NCBI RefSeq assembly: GCF_027497235.1
Contig: NZ_CP114902.1
Span: 1,129,501-1,193,500, forward strand
Reading direction: 5' to 3'
Origin: Micromonospora sp. WMMD1128
GTDB lineage: Bacteria > Actinomycetota > Actinomycetes > Mycobacteriales > Micromonosporaceae
Length of the DNA stretch: 64,000 bases
Shown: positions 48,079-58,778 of the stretch, in pieces
Layout: every line of letters starts with the position of its first letter
Numbering within the stretch: the stretch's first letter is position 1
Translations under genes and position numbers: made by a program
Notes under the pieces: generated by a model
Databases searched by the model: none
Seen by the model: the letters and a program-made list of their open reading frames with translations, nothing else
Told to the model about the DNA's origin: nothing

Positions 48079-48329
48079 GCGCCGATGCCGAAGTCGTCGG
48101 CGATCTCGGCGTTGGTCTGTGGTGAGTCCCAGTCACCGGAGAGGTCCAGTTGGCCGGCGAGGGAGCCGACCGCGGTGCGGTTGACCCGCCGGACCAGCGG
48201 CACGACCTTCGCCACCGGGGTGCCTGCCCGGTCGATGATGATCTCCTCGCCGTGTTCCACCCGTTCGATGATGCGTGACAGGTGGGTCTTGGCATCATGC
48301 ATGTTGTAGTGCACGGCCTCAGCCGACAT
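48075..48329 (-). CDS. Type II antitoxin, Phd/YefM-VapB type
   Basis: 84-aa antitoxin. N-terminal DNA-binding part (NMHDAKTHLSRIIERVEHGEEIIIDRAG-TPVAKVVPLV), C-terminal disordered toxin-binding tail. Upstream gene of the pair; a CTTAGCTAAG palindrome in the promoter is a candidate autoregulatory operator. Confidence 0.86.
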   Translation of the reverse strand: MSAEAVHYNMHDAKTHLSRIIERVEHGEEIIIDRAGTPVAKVVPLVRRVNRTAVGSLAGQLDLSGDWDSPQTNAEIADDFGIGA

Positions 48330-48345
48330 GGCGCAGACCCCCTCG

Positions 48346-50088
<1,743 letters not shown>

Positions 50089-50096
50089 TCCGCCGC

Positions 50097-50495
50097 TCAG
50101 ACCTCCGCCGCCAGCACGTTGGGCAGGTCTCCGAAGCGGGCCTTCGCGTCTCGGCTCAGGATGACTCGTCCGGTCTCGGCCGCGTGGGCGGCGATGATCA
50201 GGTCGTGGGCGCCGCGTGGTGCCCCGGCGCGGCGTACGTGCGCGATGAGTCGGGCGTGGTGGGCGGCGGTCGCCTCGGTGTAGTCGAGGACGTCGACCGC
50301 GCTGACGATCGCCGCCAGGGCTCGCGCCCGGTCGGCCGCGCGAGCGACGGTGTCGGCCAGTTCGATGCCGACCCGGTATTCGGCGACGGTGACGGCGGCG
50401 ATCGCCAGCTCGTCCTCGTCGAGCGAGGCGCGGTCGAGTGTGCCGCGTTCGTAGGCGATGAGGACGTTTGTGTCGAGGATCAGGCGTCGGCCCAC
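50097..50495 (-). CDS. PIN-domain toxin (VapC-type), second module
   Basis: 132-aa PIN-domain protein: RRLILDTNVLIAYERG, Glu in AVTVAEYRVGIEL, and GAHDLIIAAHAAETGRVILSRD with the last acidic residues. It overlaps its antitoxin gene by 16 bp. Its 3' end meets the 3' end of the rifampicin monooxygenase gene (8-bp gap). Confidence 0.88.
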   Translation of the reverse strand: MGRRLILDTNVLIAYERGTLDRASLDEDELAIAAVTVAEYRVGIELADTVARAADRARALAAIVSAVDVLDYTEATAAHHARLIAHVRRAGAPRGAHDLIIAAHAAETGRVILSRDAKARFGDLPNVLAAEV

Positions 50496-50737
50496 GGATC
50501 CGTCCGTTCGCTCGTGACGTAGCCGAGGGCGTCGGCGATATCCCGTTCGAAGTGATCATCGGGTGACGGGACGTCGGTCAGTGCGGCTCGAAGGTCGCGA
50601 CCGGTGCGACGATGCGCTGGATGGATCTCCGCGATCGGGCGGTTCCCGCGCGTGACGACGACGCTCTCGCCGCGCTCGATCGCATCGAGGAGATCGGAGA
50701 ATCTCCGCGAGGCTTCGGTGGCCGAGATGGTACGCAT
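50480..50737 (-). CDS. Type II antitoxin, Phd/YefM family, second module
   Basis: 85-aa antitoxin: TISATEASRRFSDLLDAIERG, then SVVVTRGNRPIAEIHPA, typical Phd/YefM DNA-binding part, and a C-terminal toxin-binding tail. Leaderless promoter with a palindromic operator just upstream suggests autoregulation. Confidence 0.87.
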   Translation of the reverse strand: MRTISATEASRRFSDLLDAIERGESVVVTRGNRPIAEIHPAHRRTGRDLRAALTDVPSPDDHFERDIADALGYVTSERTDPWADA

Positions 50738-50743
50738 GACCGG

Positions 50744-50762
50744 AGTATATCTGATAATCAGA
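50744..50762 (-). promoter_or_regulatory. Leaderless promoter and operator of the second toxin-antitoxin module
   Basis: On the minus strand TATACT (50744-50749) sits 6 nt before ATG 50737. Immediately upstream is the perfect palindrome TCTGAT-A-ATCAGA (50750-50762), touching the -10 and so well placed for repression by the antitoxin. Confidence 0.65.
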
Positions 50763-50783
50763 CCACTCGACCGCCGCCGCGGC

Positions 50784-51638
50784 TCACGACGCCGTCGCGA
50801 CGCGCACCGGCACCTGCATCTCGGTCACCCACCTGTCGAACTCGTCCGGCGGGCAGTCCAGGTAGACCTCCCGGGCGAAACCCGGTTCGACCGCCCGGTG
50901 ACCGTGGTCGTCGATCCAGTTGGCGATCTTCTGCCCGGTCCGGAACGCCTCCGACATCGGGCCGTGGTGCAGCGCTGTCGCCGCGTACCCGATGGGGGGA
51001 AGCGTGACCACCTCGAAGCCGGCGGCCGGAGGCTCGTCGGCCGTGCCGATCGGGAACGCCGCGTGCACCCGGATCGTCTCGTCGCCGGGCTCGGACGGCG
51101 CCGGCTCGTACCAGGCGATCGGCGCGCCGGTGATGGCGATCCCGTGCCGCTCCAGCGACTCCATCAGCCGGGGATAGAGCGGCGTGAGGTTCTCGGTGAT
51201 CGACGTCGGGTGGTCGTAGCCGGCGGCGGTGCCGGACAGTTGCGCCACCCGGATCGCCGGGATGTTCTTCAGGACGACGTCTCCGGTGTCCATGTGCCCC
51301 TCGCTCTCGATCATGCGGAGTCGCGCGTCGACCTGGGCCAGGCGGGCGGTGTCCTGCCGCATCCGCGCGGCCAGTTCGGCCCGGCGCAGGCGCAGCATGC
51401 CGCGCAGCTCGGCGGGATCCACCTCCTCGTCGATGAGCGTCTGCACCTGCTGGAGGCTGAAGCCCAGATCCTTCAGGGCGGTCACCCGGTTGAGCAGGCG
51501 CAGTTGCACGGCGGTGTAGAAGCGGTAGCCGCTGTGCGGGTCGACGTGGGCGGGACGCAACAGGCCGATGGCGTCGTAGTGGCGCAGCATGCGCACCGAC
51601 ACCCGGCCCAGGCCGGCGAACTCTCCGATACTGAACAT
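50784..51638 (-). CDS. MerR family regulator with GyrI-like effector domain
   Basis: 284-aa BmrR-type regulator. HTH: FSIGEFAGLGRVSVRMLRHYDAIGLLRPA, the coiled dimerisation helix (residues ~75-115), and a C-terminal GyrI-like small-molecule domain with AWYEPAPSEPGDETIRVHAAFP and VYLDCPPDEFDRW (last part). Such proteins activate drug-response genes on binding hydrophobic cations. Promoter with a 19-bp spacer lies upstream. Confidence 0.9.
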   Translation of the reverse strand: MFSIGEFAGLGRVSVRMLRHYDAIGLLRPAHVDPHSGYRFYTAVQLRLLNRVTALKDLGFSLQQVQTLIDEEVDPAELRGMLRLRRAELAARMRQDTARLAQVDARLRMIESEGHMDTGDVVLKNIPAIRVAQLSGTAAGYDHPTSITENLTPLYPRLMESLERHGIAITGAPIAWYEPAPSEPGDETIRVHAAFPIGTADEPPAAGFEVVTLPPIGYAATALHHGPMSEAFRTGQKIANWIDDHGHRAVEPGFAREVYLDCPPDEFDRWVTEMQVPVRVATAS

Positions 51639-51647
51639 GGTCCGCTC

Positions 51648-51678
51648 AGCATCGGCCCTGACATCGTGTGAGGGTCAA
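51648..51678 (-). promoter_or_regulatory. MerR-type promoter with 19-bp spacer
   Basis: TTGACC (-35, 51673-51678) and GATGCT (-10, 51648-51653) on the minus strand are 19 bp apart, the long spacing that MerR regulators correct by twisting DNA. The spacer has partial dyad symmetry (CTCAC/GTCAG). Suggests autoregulation; only the regulator gene is downstream. Confidence 0.5.
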
Positions 51679-51683
51679 GCGCG

Positions 51684-52661
51684 TCAGCGGTTGCCGCCGC
51701 TGCGGTAGAACCGCCGCGCGCCCGGGTGCAGCGGGATCGGATCGGTCAGCGCCGCGCTCGACCGGGTGAAGTTCGCCGCCTCCGGGTGCACCTGGGCCAG
51801 CTCGCTCTGCCAGGTGAAGAGCACCCGGGTCAGGTCGTACGCGAGCTGGTCCGGCATGTCCGCGGCCACCAGGATCACGTTCGCCACCGTGATGGTCGGT
51901 GTCGGCTCCGGCGTGCCGTAGACCTCCTTGGGCAGGATCGCGGTGGTGTAGACCGGGCCGAAGCGGGCGCCCAGCGGCTCGATCAGGTCGCTCAGCGGCA
52001 GCAGCCGGAACCTCCCGGGCGTGGCGGAGAGCAGGTCCTTGACGCCCGGGGTGGGTAGCCCGCCGGAGAAGAACATGGCGTCCAGAGCGTTGGCCCGCAT
52101 CCGCTTGACGGTCTCCGGCAGCGACAGGTTGACCCGCTGGATGTCCCGGTCGGGGTCGATGCCGGCGGCGGTGAGCAGGCGCCCGGCGACGATGTCGGTG
52201 CCGGACTTCGGCGAGCCGGTGGAGATCCGCTTGCCGCGCAGGTCGGCGAAGCTGCCGATCTTGCCGTCGGCGCGGACGATCACGTGGGTGTAGTTGCTGT
52301 AGACCCGGGCCAGCGCCCGCACCGGCTGCGGCTGCTTGTCGAAGACGCCCCGCCCGCTGACCGCGTCGGCGGCGGTGTCGGCCAGGCTGAACGCGATCTC
52401 CATGTCGCCGCTCGCCAGCCGGGTGATGTTCTCCACCGACGCGCCGGTCGGCTCCGCCCGCGCCTCGTAGCCCGGCAGGTGCCGGCTGATCAGGTCGGCG
52501 TACCCGCCGCCGAGCTGGTAGTAGACGCCTGTGGTGTTGCCGGTGGCCAGGAAGATCCGCCCGCCGTGCCAGGCCGGAGCGGCGGTGTCCCCGCCGCCGC
52601 AGCCGGCCACCAGCACGGCCGACAGCAGCGCGGCCACCAGCCGCAGCGGGCGGCGGGTCAC
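51684..52661 (-). CDS. TAXI-family TRAP solute-binding lipoprotein (second copy)
   Basis: 325-aa lipoprotein (lipobox LVAGCGGG). TAXI features: ATGNTTGVYYQLGGGYADLI, ASVENITRLASGDMEIAFSL and RISTGSPKSGTDIVAGRLL. It is a paralogue of the TAXI protein at 55489 but sits after a histidine kinase and roadblock gene rather than next to the permease. GTG start overlaps the roadblock stop (GTGA). It may serve transport or ligand sensing. Confidence 0.88.
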   Translation of the reverse strand: MTRRPLRLVAALLSAVLVAGCGGGDTAAPAWHGGRIFLATGNTTGVYYQLGGGYADLISRHLPGYEARAEPTGASVENITRLASGDMEIAFSLADTAADAVSGRGVFDKQPQPVRALARVYSNYTHVIVRADGKIGSFADLRGKRISTGSPKSGTDIVAGRLLTAAGIDPDRDIQRVNLSLPETVKRMRANALDAMFFSGGLPTPGVKDLLSATPGRFRLLPLSDLIEPLGARFGPVYTTAILPKEVYGTPEPTPTITVANVILVAADMPDQLAYDLTRVLFTWQSELAQVHPEAANFTRSSAALTDPIPLHPGARRFYRSGGNR

Positions 52662-53050
52662 TGCCGGACCGCCGGTTCCAACGCCTCCGCCACCCGCTGC
52701 ACCAGCGTCGCCGTCTCGTAGCCGATCTGGCCCAGGTCGCACCCGGGCGCGGCGAGCACGCCGAGCAACGCCCGCTCGCCGACCGCCATCACCAGCATCA
52801 CCCCGCCGTCCATGTCCACGATCTGCTGGCGTACCCGCCCGGCCGACATCAGCCGGGCCGCGCCCACGGTCAGGCTGGCCAGGCCGCTGATCACGGCGGC
52901 GAGCTGGTCGACCTGGTCGGCGGAGAGGTCCGGGGAGGAGGCCAGGCGCAGCCCGTCCTCGGAGACCGCGAGCGCGTGCGAGACGTCCGGCACCTGCTCG
53001 GCGAAGTTCGCCAGCAGCCAGTCGAGTCCGGCGGTAACGGGTGTGGTCAT
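52658..53050 (-). CDS. Roadblock/LC7 domain protein (CvnB-like)
   Basis: 130-aa roadblock-fold protein: GLDWLLANFAEQVPDVSHALAVSEDGL and LMSAGRVRQQIVDMDGGVMLVM, as in CvnB of streptomycete conservons. Conservon CvnB proteins work with a CvnA kinase, CvnC and a CvnD GTPase; only A and B are here. ATG overlaps the kinase stop (ATGA). Confidence 0.88.
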   Translation of the reverse strand: MTTPVTAGLDWLLANFAEQVPDVSHALAVSEDGLRLASSPDLSADQVDQLAAVISGLASLTVGAARLMSAGRVRQQIVDMDGGVMLVMAVGERALLGVLAAPGCDLGQIGYETATLVQRVAEALEPAVRQ

Positions 53051-55422
53051 GGCGTTCTCCCGGTGGGTGTGGTGGTGGTGTTCGAGGTACGGCGGGTCGC
53101 GCTGGCCACCCCCGCGGCGAGCGCGGACAGCCGGGCGCGTACGACCTCGGGGTCGAGCAGGTCCGCCGCCGGCGGCGGCGTGGTGGCGCTGGGCATCGGC
53201 GCGGGCAGGCTCCCGCCCCGGGTCCGGCGGGGCAGGCCCGCGCCGGTGGTCGACACCGGCGCCGGCGGGGCGCTCACCGGCCGGAGCCGCGCCTCGACCG
53301 GCACCGGCAGGGCGCCGCCCGGTGGGCGTACCGCGGCGACGCCGCGCGCGCCGGGCGATCGGGCGGCCGGCGGCGCGGCGGTGACCAGGTCGCCGACCGC
53401 GGCGGCCGGCACCGCCGTGCTCCCCGGCTTGAACCAGGGCGCGGTGGGCCCGTGCGGGGCCCGGCGGTCGGCGGCCGGCCGTCGGGTCACCGCCTCGACC
53501 CGGGTCAGCGCCGACTCGGGCACCTCCACCTGCGCCACCGTTCCGCTGTCGACGTGGTGCAACTGCACCCGGATGCCGTGCCGGGCGGCCAGGTGGGCCA
53601 CCACGTGCAGGCCCATGCTCCCGGCGGCGGCGCTCGACAGCGTGGCCGGCGCGGCGAGCCGTTCGTTGATCTCGGCCAACCGGCTGTCGCTGATGCCGAT
53701 GCCCTGGTCGTGGACGCGCAGCACCAGCCCGTCCACGGTCCGCCGCCCGTCGACGAGCACCCGGGACGCCGGCGGCGAGTAGACCGTGGCGTTCTCCAGC
53801 AGCTCGGCCAGCAGGTGCACCAGGTTGCCGGCCGCCGCGCCGTGCACCGCGGCGGCCGGCACGTCGATCTCCACCCGCGGGTAGTCCTCGATCTCGGACG
53901 CCGCCGCCCGCACCACGTCGTCCAGGAGCAACGCGCCCTCGTGCCCCCGGCCGGGCTCGCCGCCGGCGAGGACCAGCAGGTTCTCGCCGTTGCGGCGCAA
54001 CCGGGCGGCCAGGTGGTCGAGCGCGAAGAGCCGGGCCAGCGCGTCCGGGTCGGTCTCCTCGCGTTCGAAGTCGTCGAGCAGCCGGAGCTGCCGGGTGATC
54101 AGCGTACGGATCCGGCGGGCCAGCGCCTCGGCCATCCGGGTGACGTCCAGCCGCAGCTCGGCCTGCTGACCGGCGAGCCGCAGCGCGGCCCGGTTGACGG
54201 TGTCGAACGCCTCGGCGACCTGCGCCACCTCGTCCCGCCCGCGGCGGATCCCGTCGGTCATCCGGGTGGCCGGACCGTCCTCGGGCGCGCCCTCGCCCGC
54301 CGCGATCGAGGTGATCCGTTCCGGCAGCTCCCGGTTCGCCATGGTGAGCGCCGCGACCCGCAGCCGGCGCAGCCGGCGGCTGGTGCGTACCGCCAGCAGC
54401 ACGGCGGTGACGAGCGAGCCGAGCGCGACGGCGCTCGTCGCGGCGGCGGTCAGCAGCGCGCGCAGCCGGGCGTCGCCGGCCAGCTCGGCGGCGTCACGGT
54501 CCAGGTCGTCGGAGAGTTCCCGGCCGAGCAGGTTGTACCGGCGGATGGCGCCGCTCTGCGCCACGTACCAGGCGTCGCCGTCGGTCCGCAGCGTCTCCGG
54601 CGTACCGTCGGTGTCCAGCACCGCGTCGCGCATCCGCCGGGCCGCCGTCACGTCCGTGCCGTCGACCACCCGGTACCAGGCGGCGTTCGACGGTCCGGAG
54701 GCGATCCGGAGGAATTCGGCCTGCCGCTGCTCCCGGGCACCCCGCAGCCGGCCCAGCCGGGCCAGCTCGCCCCGCTCCAACGCGCCGCGGACGAACACCG
54801 TGCGCAGCAGGTCGCGTTCCAGCGCGGCGAGGTGCTCCTGGGCGGCCACCGAGGCGACCTCGCGTGCCTCGTTGGCCAGGCCGGCGTCGCGGAGCTGGCT
54901 GGGCAGCGCGTCCGCGACCGCGAGCAGCGACTCCACCAGGGACCCGTACGCCGGGTCGCCGCGTTCCCCGGTCACCGCCAGCGCACGGGCCGGGTCGAGC
55001 TGGTCGAGGTGGCCGTCGGCGTTGTCGAGCACCCGGGCCAGGTCCGGGGCGGCCCGCCGGGCGTCGCCGCCGGCCGAGCGGTACCTGTCGACCGCGGCGT
55101 CCACCCGGCGTCGCTGGGCGTCGACGAGGGGCCGCCCGGCGTTGCCGCCGCGCTGGCGCAGCGCGGCCGTCTCGGCCAGCTCGCGTTCCAGCTCGTGCAC
55201 CAGCCGGACGGTCGCGGTCGCGGTGCCGGCCAGCACGCGCGCCCGGCCGGCGTCCGCGGAGGCGTCCAGCGCGGCGCCGGACTGCGCCGCGCCGAGCACC
55301 ACCAGACCGGCCGTGGCCACCAGGATCGGCGCGAGCAGTTGGACGCGCACCGACCGGAAACGCCCGGCACGGTCCGCGGAACGGTGGTGCCGGCGTACGC
55401 GGGTGGGGTGGGGCTGCGGCAC
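53047..55422 (-). CDS. Conservon-type sensor histidine kinase (CvnA-like)
   Basis: 791-aa membrane kinase. First membrane segment about residues 25-50 (LLAPILVATAGLVVLGAAQSG), extracytoplasmic nitrate/nitrite-sensing-type domain (~50-310, including LARLGRLRGAREQRQAEFLR), second membrane segment (~312-335), HAMP, an atypical dimerisation helix with LDHLAARLRRNGENLLVLAGG, and HATPase with AELLENATVYSPP and VHDQGIGISDSR. A Pro/Ala-rich tail of ~150 residues follows. No response regulator gene is nearby. Confidence 0.87.
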   Translation of the reverse strand: MPQPHPTRVRRHHRSADRAGRFRSVRVQLLAPILVATAGLVVLGAAQSGAALDASADAGRARVLAGTATATVRLVHELERELAETAALRQRGGNAGRPLVDAQRRRVDAAVDRYRSAGGDARRAAPDLARVLDNADGHLDQLDPARALAVTGERGDPAYGSLVESLLAVADALPSQLRDAGLANEAREVASVAAQEHLAALERDLLRTVFVRGALERGELARLGRLRGAREQRQAEFLRIASGPSNAAWYRVVDGTDVTAARRMRDAVLDTDGTPETLRTDGDAWYVAQSGAIRRYNLLGRELSDDLDRDAAELAGDARLRALLTAAATSAVALGSLVTAVLLAVRTSRRLRRLRVAALTMANRELPERITSIAAGEGAPEDGPATRMTDGIRRGRDEVAQVAEAFDTVNRAALRLAGQQAELRLDVTRMAEALARRIRTLITRQLRLLDDFEREETDPDALARLFALDHLAARLRRNGENLLVLAGGEPGRGHEGALLLDDVVRAAASEIEDYPRVEIDVPAAAVHGAAAGNLVHLLAELLENATVYSPPASRVLVDGRRTVDGLVLRVHDQGIGISDSRLAEINERLAAPATLSSAAAGSMGLHVVAHLAARHGIRVQLHHVDSGTVAQVEVPESALTRVEAVTRRPAADRRAPHGPTAPWFKPGSTAVPAAAVGDLVTAAPPAARSPGARGVAAVRPPGGALPVPVEARLRPVSAPPAPVSTTGAGLPRRTRGGSLPAPMPSATTPPPAADLLDPEVVRARLSALAAGVASATRRTSNTTTTPTGRTP

Positions 55423-55488
55423 GGGGGTCTCCGGGTCGGGTGTGGGTCGGCCGGGCCCGGACGCGGGGTCCGGGCCCGGCCGGTCGGG

Positions 55489-56502
55489 TCAGCTCGCGCC
55501 GAGGTCGGTGAGCGCCCGCTCCGCGCCCCGGTGCAGCGGCACCGGGTCCGTCTTGCGGGCGTTGCCCAGCTCGATGCCCTTGGCGGCCGGGTTCGCCTGG
55601 GCCAGCGCGTCCCTGCGGTCGAAGACCGTCCGGGTGATCGCGCAGGCGACGTCCGCGTCGAGGTTGTCTCGCACCAGCAGCACGTTCGGCACCACGATGG
55701 TGGGCACGTCGGCCGGCGTCCGGTAGATGTCCTTGCCGATGGTGCCGGCCTGGTACGCCGGGTTCAGCTCGGCCATCTTCGGCAGCAGCGGGCTGAGGTC
55801 GAGGAACGTCATCTTGTCGCCGGCGGTGGTGAACAGGTCGGTGACCCCGCCGGTCGGCACGCCGCCGGACCAGAAGAACCCGTCGATGCTGCCGTCCTTC
55901 ATGCCGTCGACGGTCTTGGTGAGGTCGAGCCGCTGCGCCTGGACGTCCTTGGCCGGGTCCAACCCGGCGGCGGTGAGCAGCCGGTTGGCGATGACCTCGG
56001 TGCCGGACTTGGGCGAGCCGGTGGAGATCTTCCGGCCCTTCATGCCGGCGACCGAGGTGATCCCCGAGTCGGCCCGCACGACCACCTGCGTGTAGTTGTC
56101 GTAGATTCGGGCCAGCGCCCTGACCGGCTGCGGCGCGTCGAAGCTCTCCTTGCCCTGCACCGCGTTGACCGCGGTGTCGAACAGCGAGAACGCCACGTCG
56201 TACTGGCCGGCGACGAGTTGCTCGACGTTCTGCACCGACGCGCCGGTCTCGGCGGCCGTCCCGGTGAGCTTGCCGTCGGTCGTCTTGGTGAGTTCACCGG
56301 CGAGCGCGTTGCCGACCACGTAGTAGACGCCGGTGGCGTTGCCGGTGGCGATGCCGACCCGGGTGTCCTTGGTGACCTTGCAGGTGACGTCGCGAGCGGC
56401 GTCGTCGGTCGCCGCGTTGTCCTGCCGGCCTCCGCACCCGCCGGCGGCGACCAGGGCCAGCGCCCCGACGCCCGCGGCTATTCGCCTGTCGATCCGTTTC
56501 AC
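55489..56502 (-). CDS. TAXI-family TRAP solute-binding lipoprotein (first copy)
   Basis: 337-aa lipoprotein (lipobox VAAGGCGGR). TAXI motifs: GIATGNATGVYYVVGNALAG, ASVQNVEQLVAGQYDVAFSLF, RISTGSPKSGTEVIANRLL (also RKISTGSPKSGTE) and DGFFWSGGVPTGGVTDL. It delivers the ligand (dicarboxylate or amino acid in characterised cases) to the permease. GTG start overlaps the permease stop (GTGA); GGAGAG precedes it. Confidence 0.9.
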   Translation of the reverse strand: MKRIDRRIAAGVGALALVAAGGCGGRQDNAATDDAARDVTCKVTKDTRVGIATGNATGVYYVVGNALAGELTKTTDGKLTGTAAETGASVQNVEQLVAGQYDVAFSLFDTAVNAVQGKESFDAPQPVRALARIYDNYTQVVVRADSGITSVAGMKGRKISTGSPKSGTEVIANRLLTAAGLDPAKDVQAQRLDLTKTVDGMKDGSIDGFFWSGGVPTGGVTDLFTTAGDKMTFLDLSPLLPKMAELNPAYQAGTIGKDIYRTPADVPTIVVPNVLLVRDNLDADVACAITRTVFDRRDALAQANPAAKGIELGNARKTDPVPLHRGAERALTDLGAS

Positions 56503-58778
56503 GTGCTCTCCTCCCCAGGGGATTCCTCTGTCGACGGGCGGGCGGCGCCACGTCGGGCGTACACGCCCGCGACGGCCGACGCGGCGAGCACCGCGCCGAT
56601 CGCCATGGGCAGCGGTTCCAGCCAGAGCAGCACCAGCCCGGCGACCGCGCCGAGGAGCCGCTCCGGCGGGCCGGCCGGGCCGACGCCGGGTAGCCACCCG
56701 CCGGCCGCCACGGCCAGCACTGTGACGCCGAGCGCGGAGACCAGGCCGGCCAGCGCGATCCGTCCGGCCCCGCCGATGCCGAGCAGCCCGAGGCCGGTCG
56801 GCGTGATCACGAAGGCGAGCGGGATGAGGTACGCCGGCAGCGCGTACCGCAGGGTCTGCCACATGGTCGGCACCAGCCGGCCGCCGGTGATCGCGGCGGC
56901 GGCGACCGCGGCCAGCGCGGTCGGCGGCGAGACCTCGGACAGCACCGCGAAGTAGAAGACGAACATGGCCGCGGCGGGGGCGGCGACGCCCAGGTGCAGC
57001 AGCGCCGGGCCGATGATGACCCAGCCGATCACGAAGGACGCGGTGACCGGCACGGCGAGGCCGAGCAGGCTGAGCGCGACCGCGGCGAGCACGGCGGTGA
57101 GCGCCAGCACCACCGCCGGTTCGGAGCTGACCGACTGCGCGCCGCCGATCAGCAGCGCCGCCGCCTGCGGGCCGAGGCCGGTCTTGGTGGTGGTGGCGGT
57201 GATGATGCCGGCCGCGGCGCACACCGCGCTCACCGCGAGCACCCCGCGTACGCCGTCGCGTAGCGCCGCCACCAGCCGGGCCGGGGTGAGCCGGTGCCGC
57301 CGGTCCAGGAAGGACAGCGCGGCGGCCAGCCCGGTGGCGATCACCACCGCCCGCATCGCGGAGGCGCCGAGCGCCAGCACCACGATGATCACGAGGAGCG
57401 AGAGGAAGTGGTAGCCGAAGCGGGCCAGCAGCCGCCACGCCGAGCCGGTGTCGAGGACCACCGGGCGTACGTCCGAGCGCCGGGCGTCGATCTCGACGGA
57501 GAGCAGGATGCCCAGGTAGTAGAGGACGGTCGGCACGGTGGCCCAGCCGAGCACCTGGAGGTAGGACACGCCGAGGTATTCGGCGATGATGAAGGCCGCC
57601 GCGCCGAGCGTGGGCGGGGAGAGGATCGCGCCGACCCCGGCTGCGGCGAGCATGCCGCCGGCCCGTTCGGGCGGGTAGCCGGCGCGGCGCAGGATCGGCC
57701 AGGTGACCGCCCCGATGCTGACCGTGGTGGCGGCGCCGGAACCGGAGACGGTGCCGAGCAGGAAGCCGGAGGCGACCGCGGTCCGGCCGGCGGCGGTGCG
57801 GGAGCGGCGGAACGCGGCGGCGGAGAGTTCCACGAAGAACCGGCCGGCGCCGGAGAGGTCGAGCACCGCGCCGTAGATGGTGAACAGCACGATGTAGGAG
57901 GCGGCCACGTCGAGCGGGGTGCCGTAGAAGCCGGTGTCGGAGTTGTAGAACGCGTCGACGAGCTGCCCGAAGTCCAGGCCGGCGTGCGCCACCGGCCACG
58001 ACTGCGGGAGCAGCCCGCCGTAGTAGCCGTAGCCGAGGAACAGCACGCACACGGCGGGGAGGATCCATCCGGTGGTGCGGCGGCACGCCTCCAGCAGCAG
58101 GAGCAGCAGGCCGGTGCCGAACGCCACGTCCAGCGGGTTCAGCAGGCCCTGCCGGTCGAGGAAGGCGTCGTAGCCGCCGCCGCCGGCCGCGCCGAGCGCG
58201 ACCGGCAGCACCGGGTAGAGGCAGACCCCGAACGCGGCGGCGGCCAGCAGCCAGTCGACAGCCGTCGGCCGCGTCGTGTGCCGGGCCCGGGCGGGGTACG
58301 CGAGGAAAACCATCGGCAGTACGCCGGCGAGAAAGATGATGAGGTAGTACTTGCTGCCCTGTGCCAGCGGAAAGAACACCTGCCGGAGGGTCAGCAGCGC
58401 GACCGCGACGGTGACGCCGGTGAAGAGCATCCCGACCGGTCCGGAGAGCACCCGGCCCGGTTTCTCCTCCTCGAAACGCGCGGCCAGTTCGCGGGTGTCG
58501 GGGTGCGCCGGGTCCCGCGTGTGGTGGTGGCTCGCGCCCGGTCCGTCGTCCGCCCACGCGGGGTCGGTGACGTCCCCCTCGTCCGGCGGGAGCGGCACCT
58601 CGGCGGCGTCCACTTCGGACCCACCCGACTCGCCGGCGGGCGGCCGGGGTGGCGGGGGAGTGGCGTCGGAGGGGCGAACGGGTGGCACGAGGGGGGACGA
58701 TACGCGAATGGCGGACACGTTGGGAACATTGCCGATCGTGATTGCATTGAGTGACGGATCGCGGCTCCGATCACTCAC
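56499..58778 (-). CDS. TRAP transporter permease, fused 4TM/12TM (DctQM)
   Basis: 759-aa membrane protein: acidic Pro-rich cytosolic N-terminus (~110 residues), then about 16-19 helices combining the small DctQ-like and large DctM subunits, as usual for TAXI systems. Typical parts: GFLLGTVSGSGAATTVSIGAVTWPIL, GAILSPPTLGAAAFIIAEYLGVSY and SEVSPPTALAAVAAAAITGG. GTG 58778 is the longest start; later GTGs (for example near VSAIRV) are possible. It opens a five-gene cluster. Confidence 0.88.
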   Translation of the reverse strand: MSDRSRDPSLNAITIGNVPNVSAIRVSSPLVPPVRPSDATPPPPRPPAGESGGSEVDAAEVPLPPDEGDVTDPAWADDGPGASHHHTRDPAHPDTRELAARFEEEKPGRVLSGPVGMLFTGVTVAVALLTLRQVFFPLAQGSKYYLIIFLAGVLPMVFLAYPARARHTTRPTAVDWLLAAAAFGVCLYPVLPVALGAAGGGGYDAFLDRQGLLNPLDVAFGTGLLLLLLEACRRTTGWILPAVCVLFLGYGYYGGLLPQSWPVAHAGLDFGQLVDAFYNSDTGFYGTPLDVAASYIVLFTIYGAVLDLSGAGRFFVELSAAAFRRSRTAAGRTAVASGFLLGTVSGSGAATTVSIGAVTWPILRRAGYPPERAGGMLAAAGVGAILSPPTLGAAAFIIAEYLGVSYLQVLGWATVPTVLYYLGILLSVEIDARRSDVRPVVLDTGSAWRLLARFGYHFLSLLVIIVVLALGASAMRAVVIATGLAAALSFLDRRHRLTPARLVAALRDGVRGVLAVSAVCAAAGIITATTTKTGLGPQAAALLIGGAQSVSSEPAVVLALTAVLAAVALSLLGLAVPVTASFVIGWVIIGPALLHLGVAAPAAAMFVFYFAVLSEVSPPTALAAVAAAAITGGRLVPTMWQTLRYALPAYLIPLAFVITPTGLGLLGIGGAGRIALAGLVSALGVTVLAVAAGGWLPGVGPAGPPERLLGAVAGLVLLWLEPLPMAIGAVLAASAVAGVYARRGAARPSTEESPGEEST

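Noticed and set aside
53041..56955. 1304-aa plus-strand open frame over the kinase and TAXI genes
   Set aside because: Shadow of the well-supported minus-strand genes, which have family motifs and coupled starts.
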